Below are positions 19,529 to 27,814 of a stretch of 64,000 bases of DNA, piece by piece. Below the pieces are notes generated by a model, which was given only the letters and a program-made list of their open reading frames with translations, was not told the origin of the DNA and did not search any database. Within the stretch, counting starts at the first letter, position 1. Every line of letters starts with the position of its first letter. Position numbers and translations under genes: made by a program. The stretch lies in the NCBI GenBank assembly GCA_026003175.1, contig BPGT01000001.1, positions 372,001 to 436,000 of the forward strand. The letters run 5' to 3'. This stretch comes from Armatimonadota bacterium. GTDB taxonomy: Bacteria; Armatimonadota; HRBIN16.

Positions 19529-20634
19529 AACGCTCCCCACTCACGGTAGGCTTGCACCAGCTGTCTGGTGACCTCTCTCCAGCTGTACCGCAAGGCAAAT
19601 TCCCGCAGGCGCGCCCGATAGTCTGGGAAACGACTTTGCTCCGCACTACACAACACTTTCTCTGCCAGAGCCGGTATATCGTTTGGCGGTGCGCTAGGAC
19701 ACACTTCGCCTGCCCACTCGTTCAGCGCAGGGGTATCGGCAATCACGGCAGGGGTGCCGCACGCCAAAGCCTCCAGCACTGGTAAGCCAAAGCCCTCGCG
19801 CGTGGAAGGGAAGAGTAATACGTCGCAGACTTGATACAGTTCGCGCAGGCGATAGTCGTCTATATTACTCGCCGCGTGAATGCGCTCGGCAATTTCCAGC
19901 GATTGAGCCATCCGGTGCAACGAGGGAGATAACGGTTGCCCTGCTTTTATCCACCGCACCGGGTGTCCGCTATGGTGCAGGTACGCTACAGTGTGCAGAG
20001 CGGCAGGAAGGTTTTTGTAGGGCGCGTTGGAGCCAACATGCAATATGGCGATTTCTCGCGTATCAAGTCCCATCCTCTGCCGGAGACGGCGCCGGGCTTC
20101 CTCTGGCAGAGGAACAAAGAAGTCGGTATCCACGCCATGGTACGCCACCTTTAACCTTTCCGGCGCGACGTGAAAAGAACGCAAAACGTCTTGCGCGGTC
20201 GCATGGCTACAGGCGACGATGCCATCCGCGCAGGTAATATCCCGCACGGTGATTTGGTACAACCAACGTCCTAGCCAGCGACTGAGCGCGTGACGGTAAA
20301 TGCTCTTCTCCACTATCGGGAGCAGGTCGTGACAGGAAACTATCTTCAGGCGGGCGCGTGTTGGAGGCAGTAGAAACGACTCGCTATGGTCTACGATATG
20401 TAGCACGTCGCAGGGCGGGATACATTCTGCTACGCGCTGCAGGTATCGGCGGGTGTGTAACACGTACAGCGCGTGAACAGCTGTTGCCGGAAGGGGACGT
20501 TGTAGGATGGCAGGTGGAGATAAGCTAACGTAGCGAATGTCCGAAGGCACGGGCAGATAGCGGTGTAGCGCCTGTGCCACTCGCCTCATGCTTGCAGCAG
20601 TATAGGGATGCGCTTGCAGAAGCGTGACGTGCAT
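19525..20634 (-). CDS. GT4-family glycosyltransferase
   Basis: A 369-aa GT-B glycosyltransferase. It has the acceptor-domain segment HIVDHSESFLLPP, the HDLLP loop after a beta strand, AYHGVDTDFF, the donor-site strand EIAILHVGSNAPYKNL and the E-x7-E motif EGFGLPVLEALACGTPAVI. It is the first gene of a two-gene operon; its stop overlaps the next start by 4 bp. A perfect CGTGA-N8-TCACG inverted repeat lies in the divergent region upstream (about 20664-20681), a possible operator shared with the HTH gene. Confidence 0.86.
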   Translation of the reverse strand: MHVTLLQAHPYTAASMRRVAQALHRYLPVPSDIRYVSLSPPAILQRPLPATAVHALYVLHTRRYLQRVAECIPPCDVLHIVDHSESFLLPPTRARLKIVSCHDLLPIVEKSIYRHALSRWLGRWLYQITVRDITCADGIVACSHATAQDVLRSFHVAPERLKVAYHGVDTDFFVPLPEEARRRLRQRMGLDTREIAILHVGSNAPYKNLPAALHTVAYLHHSGHPVRWIKAGQPLSPSLHRMAQSLEIAERIHAASNIDDYRLRELYQVCDVLLFPSTREGFGLPVLEALACGTPAVIADTPALNEWAGEVCPSAPPNDIPALAEKVLCSAEQSRFPDYRARLREFALRYSWREVTRQLVQAYREWGAL

Positions 20635-20750
20635 AGTACAAACCCTTTTCGCCGTGCCGAGCGTGAATCACTACTCACGAAACGACCCTAGAGTACCCTG
20701 TGAGATTTACCGATGATAATAACAACAAATATGCACGAACAGAGCAAAAA

Positions 20751-20999
20751 ATGAGCGAACGAACGCGAAAACGGGACGAGGAATCCACAAGCCCTGAAGT
20801 GATGAGCGTGCGCGAGCTTGCCGAGTATTTGCGTATCTCTGTGCACACAGTCTATCGTTTAGCGGAGCAGGGTAAATTGCCTGGGCGCAAAGTGGGGAAA
20901 CACTGGCGCTTTCATCGGGATGTTATCGTTGCCTGGTTGGCAACGTATCGGGAGGAGGATGCGTTGTACAGTGCGTCAAGCGGAGGTATGGTTACATGA
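20751..20999 (+). CDS. excisionase/MerR-like helix-turn-helix DNA-binding protein
   Basis: An 82-aa protein carrying the HTH_17 (helix_turn_helix, excisionase family) domain: MSVRELAEYLRISVHTVYRL followed by a wing AEQGKLPGRKVGKHWRF and VIVAWL. Such proteins act as small regulators or recombination-directionality factors; no integrase is near, so a transcriptional role is more likely. The ATG at 20751 is chosen because an upstream GTG frame adds low-complexity sequence. The stop overlaps the start of the GGDEF gene (ATGA), which couples the two. Confidence 0.75.
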   Translation: MSERTRKRDEESTSPEVMSVRELAEYLRISVHTVYRLAEQGKLPGRKVGKHWRFHRDVIVAWLATYREEDALYSASSGGMVT

Positions 21000-22333
21000 T
21001 GGTTAATGAGAGCAGTCGTCATATGGATGCGGCTGATGTTAAGGCGCCTCCTGCGCCGCGTCTTGCATCCTTGCCCCGCCCGATAGCCAAAGCGATGGAG
21101 CAACTGATAGACGCCATGCTGGCTGCGCTACATGTAGACGCCGGAGCTATATGGGTAGAACATGAACATACCACCTACACGCTTGTTATGCGTAATGTGA
21201 CCATCGCAGAGATACAGGTACTGCAACGGGCGATAGAGGCTTGCAACCAGCAGTATCCGGTGATGTTGCAGACTGGAGGTCAGAGCTATGTGGCATCCTG
21301 TGCAGGATACCCCTTACTGAGGATATATACTGCGGTCAGGGTGGAGGAGATGCGCCCCCTGTACCGACGACTGATGCCCCGTTTCACGCGACTGGCGCAG
21401 AGCTTACTGCAAGTGAATGCATCCCCGATAGGGATGCCTGCGGAGGATACCAGCCACCAGGCTTATCGTGTGGTGGTGGAAAACTCCTTGCGCCGTCTGT
21501 GTGAGCTGATGCAGGCGGCAGGCTGTACATTGTTGTGGTTCTCTTCCTGGAACAACTCGTGGCATCGGTTTGCGGTAGGTAGCGTGCCGAGCTGGTTGTA
21601 CCAGCAGCTTTGGGAGATGCCATCGCCGGGCGATGGACTGGGATCATGGGCAAGAGGCATAGAGACTCTGGTCCGACGTCGCGGGCAGTACTGTGTAGGC
21701 GAGGAGCTGACCGTTCGTGATATGGTCAAGGGATGCCTCTTCGTGTGGCGGGACAGGACACACGGAGATTTCGCCAGCGAGGAAGTGGAATGGCTACGGG
21801 TGACTGTACAGATGGTTGCCGCTTCGCTAGACGTGCTAGAGAGGCAGACCGAGCTGCTGCAGAGGGTTTACCAGGACCCGCTAACCGGCGTGTTCAACCG
21901 CCTCTACTTTGAGATAGCCTATCGCCAGATTCTGCACAACGCCCAGAGGCATCCTCGCCCGGTATCGTTACTGTTAATGGATATCGACAATTTCAAGCGC
22001 ATCAATGATACCTGCGGACACGAGACCGGTGATATGGTATTGCAGCTGGTGGGGCAGGTGTTACAGCAGGTGCGCACCGGCGACATCCCCGCGCGCTACG
22101 GTGGCGACGAGTTCGTGGTTCTGTTGCCGGACACCGACAAGAGCGGGGCGCGGGTTCTGGCGCAGCGACTGCAGAACGCGCTGAAGCAAGTTTCCGAGCA
22201 GCTGGAGTTGCCGTTTCCCATCACGCTCAGTATCGGTTGTGCCACCGTCACCGACGGCGACACCAACTTGCTCCTGCTGGCAGACCAGGACATGTACGAA
22301 CAAAAACGGGCGGAAAAAGCAGCCACAAAATAA
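20996..22333 (+). CDS. GGDEF-domain diguanylate cyclase with N-terminal GAF-like region
   Basis: A 445-aa cytoplasmic protein. The last 170 residues form a GGDEF domain starting QDPLTGVFNRLYFEIAYRQI, with the substrate/metal Asp in LLMDIDNFKRIND, the intact active-site loop ARYGGDEFVVLLPD and an inhibitory-site RTGD five residues before it. It should therefore make cyclic di-GMP and be product-inhibited. The N-terminal 270 residues contain two weak GAF-like repeats (GAIWVEHEHTTYTLVMRN and TLLWFSSWNNSWHRFAVGS). Tight coupling to the HTH gene suggests a shared regulatory role, perhaps in surface behaviour with the neighbouring glycosyltransferases; that is inference. Confidence 0.9.
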   Translation: MMVNESSRHMDAADVKAPPAPRLASLPRPIAKAMEQLIDAMLAALHVDAGAIWVEHEHTTYTLVMRNVTIAEIQVLQRAIEACNQQYPVMLQTGGQSYVASCAGYPLLRIYTAVRVEEMRPLYRRLMPRFTRLAQSLLQVNASPIGMPAEDTSHQAYRVVVENSLRRLCELMQAAGCTLLWFSSWNNSWHRFAVGSVPSWLYQQLWEMPSPGDGLGSWARGIETLVRRRGQYCVGEELTVRDMVKGCLFVWRDRTHGDFASEEVEWLRVTVQMVAASLDVLERQTELLQRVYQDPLTGVFNRLYFEIAYRQILHNAQRHPRPVSLLLMDIDNFKRINDTCGHETGDMVLQLVGQVLQQVRTGDIPARYGGDEFVVLLPDTDKSGARVLAQRLQNALKQVSEQLELPFPITLSIGCATVTDGDTNLLLLADQDMYEQKRAEKAATK

Positions 22334-22357
22334 CCCCCATGCGGGCGCTCTTTCTCT

Positions 22358-22561
22358 GGGAGACGTGAGGGTGTTCGAGAATTGTTGAGAAGTTGGTTGT
22401 AGCGCAAGGAGAGAGGCGTTCTTGCTATCCCTGCCTTACCTCACCCCCGTCCCCTCTCCTACGAGGAGAGGGGCGTTCCCCCTTCCCTTGCAGGGAAGGG
22501 GGCAAGGGGGTTAGGTTATCTATCCATTCAACCAGCAATTTCGAACACCCTCGGGAGACGT
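22358..22561. mobile_element. 186-bp MITE, copy 1, with 9-bp target duplication
   Basis: The element occupies 22367-22552 and is flanked by identical GGGAGACGT at 22358-22366 and 22553-22561. Its ends are inverted: GAGGGTGTTCGA on the left and the same 12 bases on the minus strand at the right, continuing as AATTG after one extra base. The interior has two GC-rich hairpins and no ORF. Copy 2 at 48349-48534 is identical except for one base (22461 A, 48443 G). Non-coding, short, with terminal repeats and clean duplications, it fits a MITE mobilised by a transposase elsewhere in the genome. It inserted between the GGDEF gene and the dxs promoter. Confidence 0.85.
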
Positions 22562-22589
22562 TGACACCCCGTGTTGACTGAGGTAAACT
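22561..22589 (+). promoter_or_regulatory. sigma-70 promoter of dxs
   Basis: TTGACA at 22561-22566, a 17-base spacer and TAAACT at 22584-22589. The expected start is near 22596, giving a leader of about 34 nt before the GTG at 22630. The first T of the -35 is also the last base of the MITE target duplication. Confidence 0.65.
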
Positions 22590-22629
22590 GATTAGCGTTA
22601 AAGAATCCCTCAGAAAAAGGAGACAGCAC

Positions 22630-24540
22630 GTGCATCTGCTGGAGACCGTTCGTTCGCCTGCTGACCTCAAATCTCTGAGCCGGGAGCAGCTTCGGCAGCT
22701 CGCGGCGGAAATACGAGAGACCATCATTGAAACCCTCTCACGCACCGGCGGGCATTTGGCGTCCAATCTGGGCACCGTTGAGTTGACCATTGCCTTGCAC
22801 AGCGTGTGGCACATGCCCAAAGACAAGATTATCTGGGATACGGGGCATCAAGCATACGCGCACAAGCTGCTTACCGGCAGGCTGGAGCGGTTTGGTACAT
22901 TGAGGCAGTATGGAGGCATCAGCGGCTTTTTGCGTCGCGATGAAAGCGAGTACGATGTATGGGGTGCGGGACACGCAGGCACGGCTATCTCCGCGGCGCT
23001 GGGGTTTGCGAAGGCTCGCGATTTGCGCGCCAGCGATGAGCGCGTGGTGGCGGTGGTAGGCGATGCCGCGTTGACCGCTGGCATGGCGTTAGAAGCGCTG
23101 AACAATGCAGCAGAGGCAAAGACCGACCTCACCGTTGTGCTCAACGATAACGAAATGTCTATCGCCGAAAACGTCGGTGCGCTGGCAACCTTCCTTTCTC
23201 GCCTGCGGGCACAGCCCTGGTACCAGCGGGCAGAACATCGGGCAAAGGAGATGCTAGAGGGATTGCCGGGCAAGGCACGTGTGCTTGCCAAGCATGCCAG
23301 AGGGCTGAAGCACAGTATCACCCATATCATCGCCCCTGAAAACACCGGAGCCATCTTCGAAGAGATGGGGTTCGAGTATATCGGTCCGCTGGACGGACAT
23401 GATATCGACCTGCTGATAGACGTTTTCTCTCATGCCCGCGACCTCAGGGGACCGGTGCTGATTCACGTCATCACCGTCAAGGGTAAGGGATATGAGTTTT
23501 CCGAAGCCGATGCGCGCAAGTACCATGGCGTAACCCCCTTCTGCATCCATGACGGCAAGATGGAGAAAAAGACGGGTGGGGAAACCTATACCCAGGTTTT
23601 TGCCGATGAACTGGTGCGCATTGCTGAAGAGAACCCTAAAGTGGTGGGCATTACGGCAGCTATGCCCGATGGAACAGGGTTAGCCAAGCTACAGGAGCGA
23701 TTCCCCGAGCGTTATTTCGACGTGGGCATTGCCGAACAACACGCAGTCACCTTCGCAGCTGGCTTAGCGGCAGAGGGCATGATACCGGTCGCTGCCATCT
23801 ACTCCACCTTCCTGCAACGCGCTTTTGACCAGATTCTGCACGATGTCGCTATCCAGAATCTGCATGTAGTGCTGGCGATGGATCGCGGAGGACTAGTGGG
23901 CGACGACGGCGCCACGCACCACGGCGTGTTCGACCTTTCGTACCTGCGCCTTATCCCAAACGTGGTGATTATGGCACCCAAGGATGGGGAGGAGCTACGT
24001 GCTATGCTTCGCTTCGCCGTCTCACACAACGGTCCCATAGCCTTGCGCTACCCGCGAGGTTCGGTTCCCGCTATCGACTGGGGCGTGCCCGAAAGCCCGA
24101 TAGAGCTGGGCAGGGCGGAAGTACTGCGCGAGGGAGAGGATGTGGCGGTTTTCGCCGTTGGCTCGATGGTAGCCACGGCATTTGCGGCGGTGAAACAGCT
24201 GGAACAGGAAGGAATCCATGCCGCGCTAATCAACGCCCGCTTCGTGAAACCGCTGGATAAAGAGACCGTCCTGCGCTTTGCGCATCGTGTCCCCCGTTTT
24301 GTGCTGGTAGAGGAAAACGTGATATGTGGGGGATTCGGTTCGGCAATACTGGAACTACTGGCACACGAAGGCGTTACCGGCGTGCAGGTGAAGCACTTGG
24401 CTGTGCCCGACGAATTCATTGAGCACGGCTCGGTGGATATCTTGCGCAGACTGGTTGGGTTGTCTACGGAACATATTGTGGAAGCGGCACGCGCGTTGTG
24501 TGGCGTCCCGCGCAGGGCGCCCGCGGTGCTTGCCGACTGA
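22630..24540 (+). CDS. dxs: 1-deoxy-D-xylulose-5-phosphate synthase
   Basis: Condenses pyruvate and glyceraldehyde 3-phosphate using thiamine diphosphate, the first step of the MEP isoprenoid pathway. The 636-aa length is normal. Visible signatures include the early HxS/LGTVELT segment with SRTGGHLASNLGTVELT, the ThDP/Mg site VVGDAALTAGMALEALNNA and NDNEMSIAENVG, the GLDGHD-like PLDGHDIDLL, and the transketolase pyrimidine-domain motif DRGGLVGDDGATHHGVFD. It starts at GTG 22630 with AAGGAG seven bases before. It is transcribed from the promoter next to the MITE. The small membrane gene at 24606 follows. Confidence 0.95.
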   Translation: MHLLETVRSPADLKSLSREQLRQLAAEIRETIIETLSRTGGHLASNLGTVELTIALHSVWHMPKDKIIWDTGHQAYAHKLLTGRLERFGTLRQYGGISGFLRRDESEYDVWGAGHAGTAISAALGFAKARDLRASDERVVAVVGDAALTAGMALEALNNAAEAKTDLTVVLNDNEMSIAENVGALATFLSRLRAQPWYQRAEHRAKEMLEGLPGKARVLAKHARGLKHSITHIIAPENTGAIFEEMGFEYIGPLDGHDIDLLIDVFSHARDLRGPVLIHVITVKGKGYEFSEADARKYHGVTPFCIHDGKMEKKTGGETYTQVFADELVRIAEENPKVVGITAAMPDGTGLAKLQERFPERYFDVGIAEQHAVTFAAGLAAEGMIPVAAIYSTFLQRAFDQILHDVAIQNLHVVLAMDRGGLVGDDGATHHGVFDLSYLRLIPNVVIMAPKDGEELRAMLRFAVSHNGPIALRYPRGSVPAIDWGVPESPIELGRAEVLREGEDVAVFAVGSMVATAFAAVKQLEQEGIHAALINARFVKPLDKETVLRFAHRVPRFVLVEENVICGGFGSAILELLAHEGVTGVQVKHLAVPDEFIEHGSVDILRRLVGLSTEHIVEAARALCGVPRRAPAVLAD

Positions 24541-24605
24541 AAGAAGCCGGAACTTTATATCCTCTTGTGTGTCGAAGGGTATAGAGTTTCGGCAAGGAGG
24601 CGGTC

Positions 24606-24821
24606 ATGAAAGGCTTAAACGCTTACCTGACCATCGGTTTGATACTGCTCACCGCTGCGGTGGTGGGTTGGTTAGTGTTGTTGCTGGCGCAGTTCGCCTA
24701 CTGGATTACGCGCATCGCTGGCATAGTGAGCGTGCCGTTTTTGCTATATGGCTTCTACGTGCAGATGAAAAGCGGCTCGCGCGAGTTGCCCGCCAGCGAA
24801 AAGGAGATGCTGGAGGAATAA
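24606..24821 (+). CDS. small two-helix membrane protein (71 aa)
   Basis: The product has two hydrophobic segments, YLTIGLILLTAAVVGWLVLL and ITRIAGIVSVPFLLYGFYV, followed by a charged tail (SRELPASEKEMLEE). The RBS AAGGAGGCGGTC is excellent. It follows dxs by 65 bp in the same direction and may be co-transcribed. No family is recognised; the topology resembles many small uncharacterised inner-membrane proteins. Confidence 0.65.
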   Translation: MKGLNAYLTIGLILLTAAVVGWLVLLLAQFAYWITRIAGIVSVPFLLYGFYVQMKSGSRELPASEKEMLEE

Positions 24822-24933
24822 GAATAAACGCGCTGCGATAAGCACGAGATACTTCACTGGCGCTCAGCGTGGCGAGGGTTGTTCGCGCACTTTGCCAAAC
24901 CCACACAATCTACTCCATAATAGCAAGCAGCAC

Positions 24934-25335
24934 CTATGGTACACGGAGCATGTTACGCTTTTTGCGCACGTTGAGCGCGGCTTCCATCGTTTCGATGCGA
25001 AACTCGCGCATGAATTCGGCGAGCCGCCGGTCATCCGCCAGCTCAGGCTCGTCCTTTAACCCATCCAGCACCGCCCGCACCACCGCATCCACAAACGGCG
25101 AGGCGAACTCTTTCTGCACTGCATAGAAAGTGCGTTTGCCGCGCTGTTGCTCCGTCAGCAACCCCGCCTCTTTGAGTATCGCCAGATGTTTGCTAACTGT
25201 AGACTGGCTCAAGCCCAGGATACCCATCAGCTGACACACACACAGCTCGCCCCACTGCAACACTGCCATTATCCGCAGGCGATTGCTATCCGCCAGTGCC
25301 TTGAACAGTTGCTCTATTTCAGCAAGTTTACTCAT
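24934..25335 (-). CDS. ArsR-family metalloid-responsive repressor
   Basis: A 133-aa winged-helix repressor. The N-terminal half carries the ArsR core: LFKALADSNRLRIMAVL, then ELCVCQLMGILGLSQSTVSK with the recognition helix and HLAILKEAGLL. The CVC pair in helix alpha-3 is the arsenite/antimonite-binding site of classical ArsR, so metalloid-induced release from DNA is expected. The C-terminal 45 residues extend beyond the minimal family length. It is divergent from the permease gene with a 26-bp palindrome between them. Confidence 0.88.
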   Translation of the reverse strand: MSKLAEIEQLFKALADSNRLRIMAVLQWGELCVCQLMGILGLSQSTVSKHLAILKEAGLLTEQQRGKRTFYAVQKEFASPFVDAVVRAVLDGLKDEPELADDRRLAEFMREFRIETMEAALNVRKKRNMLRVP

Positions 25336-25354
25336 TTTTTCACTCTCCGCACGA

Positions 25355-25384
25355 ATTATACCTCAGACTCTGGATAATTTTCAA
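25355..25384 (-). promoter_or_regulatory. promoter of the arsR gene
   Basis: On the minus strand TTGAAA (plus 25379-25384), an 18-base spacer and a perfect TATAAT (plus 25355-25360) precede the ATG at 25335 by about 20 bp. Confidence 0.6.
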
Positions 25385-25397
25385 ATTTTGTGATACA

Positions 25398-25423
25398 ATC
25401 ATATTGCTAAATAGCGATATGAT
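25398..25423. promoter_or_regulatory. 26-bp palindromic operator, probably for the ArsR protein
   Basis: ATCATATTGCTA at 25398-25409 is mirrored on the other strand from 25423 with a single mismatch per arm around an A/T centre. It lies in the 101-bp divergent region between the repressor gene and the permease start. An AT-rich near-perfect dyad next to an ArsR gene is the expected binding site. Confidence 0.6.
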
Positions 25424-25436
25424 TTGAGGGTTGCAC

Positions 25437-26507
25437 ATGATTACAGAAGCGATTCGAGGGGGATTGCTGGCTTTACAAGACTACGTGGTATACCACGTGC
25501 TCACCTGCCTGATACCGGCGTTTCTGCTGGCAGGGGGAATGGTGGCGTTCGTCCCCAAGGAGGCGGTGCTGCGTTATCTGGGCATCGCCTCCCATCGTAT
25601 CGTCACCTACTTGAGCGCAGCGTTCGCCAGCTTCTTCGTGGCGGCGTGCTCCTGCACGGTGATTCCGGTATCGGCAGGCGTGTACTTCGCGGGGGCAAGT
25701 ATCGGCGCGGCGTTCATCATCCTGTGGGTGGCTCCAGCCACCAACGCGCTTGCTCTCACCTATACCGGTGCGATCATCGGCTGGGATATGGCGGTCGTGC
25801 GCATCGTCAGCGCGTTCCTGATGGCGATCGTCGTGGGCACGGTGATGACGACTGCCTTCCGCCATGAAGAGATGGAGAGGCTCAGCGCGGCACAGGGAGC
25901 CAATGATGGCGCTCCCTTTGGCGGCGAGGCGCGGGTGAAATGGAACGACATCGTGCTGCTGCTACTGATTGTCATCGACCTGCTCGCGCCCAACTATGTG
26001 ATACGCACCGGTCCCTACTGGCAGAAGGTCGTGGTGTGGGCGGTAGGAATGGTGGTGGTTGCCGCCTATGCGTGGCGCACCAAAAGCCGCGAGGAGATAC
26101 GCCACTGGCTGGGCGAGACGTGGTGGTTTGTGCGAATCATCCTGCCCCTGCTGCTGGCGGGCGTATTCGTCGTGGGCATCGTGGGTGCCCTGTTGCCTCA
26201 GCAGCTGGTAGAGAAGTGGGTAGGTGGCAATAGCCTCCAAGCCTCCTTCATCGCCACGCTGATAGGATCTATCAGCTACTTCGCCACCATGACGGAGGCG
26301 CCGTTCGTGCATAAACTGATGCAGCTGGGCATGGGCAAGGGACCTGCGCTGGCATTGCTGTTGACCGGTCCCGGCTTGAGCCTGCCCAACTGGATAGCCA
26401 TCGCCCGCGTGTTCGGCGTGCGCAAGTCGGCGGTGTATGTGGTCACGCTCATTGTGCTGGGCACGCTGGTGGGATGGGTAGCAGGCAACATCGTATGGCG
26501 GTCGTAA
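25437..26507 (+). CDS. ArsP/DUF318-type permease
   Basis: A 356-aa polytopic membrane protein with about eight to ten helices in two homologous halves. The N-terminal half has the family signature AACSCTVIPVSAGVYFAGAS with the conserved Cys pair and APATNALALTYTGAIIGWD; the second half has YFATMTEAPFVHKLMQLGM and GPGLSLPNWIAIARVFG. Members (predicted permease, ArsP) export trivalent organoarsenicals or other metal thiolates. The ATG at 25437 has GAGGG six bases upstream. It is divergent from the ArsR-type repressor and 31 bp before a small thioredoxin, a well-known grouping. Confidence 0.85.
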   Translation: MITEAIRGGLLALQDYVVYHVLTCLIPAFLLAGGMVAFVPKEAVLRYLGIASHRIVTYLSAAFASFFVAACSCTVIPVSAGVYFAGASIGAAFIILWVAPATNALALTYTGAIIGWDMAVVRIVSAFLMAIVVGTVMTTAFRHEEMERLSAAQGANDGAPFGGEARVKWNDIVLLLLIVIDLLAPNYVIRTGPYWQKVVVWAVGMVVVAAYAWRTKSREEIRHWLGETWWFVRIILPLLLAGVFVVGIVGALLPQQLVEKWVGGNSLQASFIATLIGSISYFATMTEAPFVHKLMQLGMGKGPALALLLTGPGLSLPNWIAIARVFGVRKSAVYVVTLIVLGTLVGWVAGNIVWRS

Positions 26508-26538
26508 CGGCAAAAAACACGTACAAGGAGGTATCGCT

Positions 26539-26802
26539 ATGAAGATAGAGGTACTCGGCTCGGGCTGTCCTCGATGCCACACACTGGAAAAGCACGCCAG
26601 AGAGGCGGTGAAGGCGCTCGGCATCGAAGCGGAAATAGAACATATCACCAACCTGCAGCATTCCATCAAGCGCATGCAGGAGGTCCGCGCGATGAGCACC
26701 CCTGCACTGGTAGTGGACGGAAAGCTGGTGTTGCAGGGCAAAGTGCCGAGCGTGCCGGAGCTGGTGCAGACGCTCACCTCGCTGATGGCAGCAGAGGGAT
26801 AG
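26539..26802 (+). CDS. small thioredoxin-like (TM0996/MTH895 type) redox protein
   Basis: An 87-aa thioredoxin-fold protein with the active site GCPRCHTLE (CxxC) and the cis-Pro segment [16 protein letters not shown]. This subgroup is half to two-thirds the length of classical thioredoxin and is often encoded beside ArsP-like permeases and ArsR repressors. It may reduce the permease cysteines or supply thiol reductant for metalloid handling; the exact role is unproven. AAGGAGGTATCGCT precedes the ATG. Confidence 0.85.
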   Translation: MKIEVLGSGCPRCHTLEKHAREAVKALGIEAEIEHITNLQHSIKRMQEVRAMSTPALVVDGKLVLQGKVPSVPELVQTLTSLMAAEG

Positions 26803-26857
26803 CGACGGCAGGAAAAAAGCACTCTGGGCACGAATATTCTATCGGAGGATCACCCAC

Positions 26858-27799
26858 ATGCCCAGAGTGAGAGTACTGGTCACGTTAAAGCCCACCTTGC
26901 TGGACGCCCAGGGCAGGACGGTGCAGGAAGCGTTACATGCCCTGGGCTATCAGAACGTACGTCAGGTGCGCATCGGCAAAGTGATAGAAATGGACGTTGC
27001 CGACGAAGGGCAGCCGGTGGAGGCGCAGGTGAAAGAGATGTGCGATCGCCTGCTGGCGAATCCGGTCACCGAACTGTATGAAATCGAGGGTACTGGAATG
27101 AAGTTCGGGGTGGTGGTGTTCCCAGGCTCCAACTGCGATGCCGACGCCTACTATGCCATCCGCGATGTGTTGCAACAGCCGGTGGAGTATATCTGGCACC
27201 GGGACAACGACCTGCATGGTGTGGATTGTGTGATTCTGCCGGGTGGCTTCTCGTACGGCGACTACCTGCGATGCGGAGCTATTGCCCGCTTCTCGCCGGT
27301 GATGCAGGCGGTGGAGGAGTTTGCGCGACAGGGCGGGCTGGTCGTCGGCATCTGCAACGGTTTCCAGATATTGTGTGAAGCGCACCTTCTGCCGGGTGCG
27401 CTGGTGCGTAACGAGGGGTTGCGCTTTGTGTGCAAGCACGTGTACCTGCGCGTGGAGAACACGGACACGCCGTTCACCAACCGTTGTCGGCAGGGCGAAG
27501 TGTTGCGTATCCCCATTGCGCATGGCGAGGGGCGCTACGTCTGCGACCGGGAGACCTTGCAGGAACTGCAGGCGAACAATCAGATACTCTTCCGCTATTG
27601 CGACAGCAACGGCGCGTTGACCAAAGAGAGTAACCCCAACGGCTCGCTGGCGAACATCGCGGGCATCTGCAACGAACGCTTCAACGTGATGGGCATGATG
27701 CCTCACCCGGAACGCGCCTGCGAAGCGATTTTAGGCTCTGAAGACGGACTGAGGATTTTCCAATCCATCGTGCATTCCGCGCTGGCGGTAGCACGGTAG
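26858..27799 (+). CDS. PurS-PurQ fusion, phosphoribosylformylglycinamidine synthase subunits
   Basis: A single 313-aa frame contains both accessory subunits of FGAM synthase. Residues 1-80 are PurS-like ([18 protein letters not shown]-type start, [39 protein letters not shown]). Residues 81-313 are PurQ, beginning [20 protein letters not shown], with the glutaminase Cys in [12 protein letters not shown] and the His/Glu dyad in [11 protein letters not shown]. PurQ releases ammonia from glutamine and PurS bridges it to PurL. In most bacteria purS and purQ are separate; here no stop separates them, and the PurQ Met at 27098 is preceded by GAGGGTACTGGA, so internal initiation is also possible. 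PurL is not in the window. Confidence 0.88.
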   Translation: MPRVRVLVTLKPTLLDAQGRTVQEALHALGYQNVRQVRIGKVIEMDVADEGQPVEAQVKEMCDRLLANPVTELYEIEGTGMKFGVVVFPGSNCDADAYYAIRDVLQQPVEYIWHRDNDLHGVDCVILPGGFSYGDYLRCGAIARFSPVMQAVEEFARQGGLVVGICNGFQILCEAHLLPGALVRNEGLRFVCKHVYLRVENTDTPFTNRCRQGEVLRIPIAHGEGRYVCDRETLQELQANNQILFRYCDSNGALTKESNPNGSLANIAGICNERFNVMGMMPHPERACEAILGSEDGLRIFQSIVHSALAVAR

Positions 27800-27814
27800 C
27801 AAGGGTGGTGACCT

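Noticed and set aside
22367-22552. The repeated GC-rich unit considered as a CRISPR or structured RNA.
   Set aside because: There are no spaced short repeats, and the terminal repeats with target duplications fit a mobile element better.
26150-26831. Long minus-strand frame opposite the ArsP permease and thioredoxin.
   Set aside because: It is antisense to two well-supported genes and contains many Cys/His-rich unstructured stretches.
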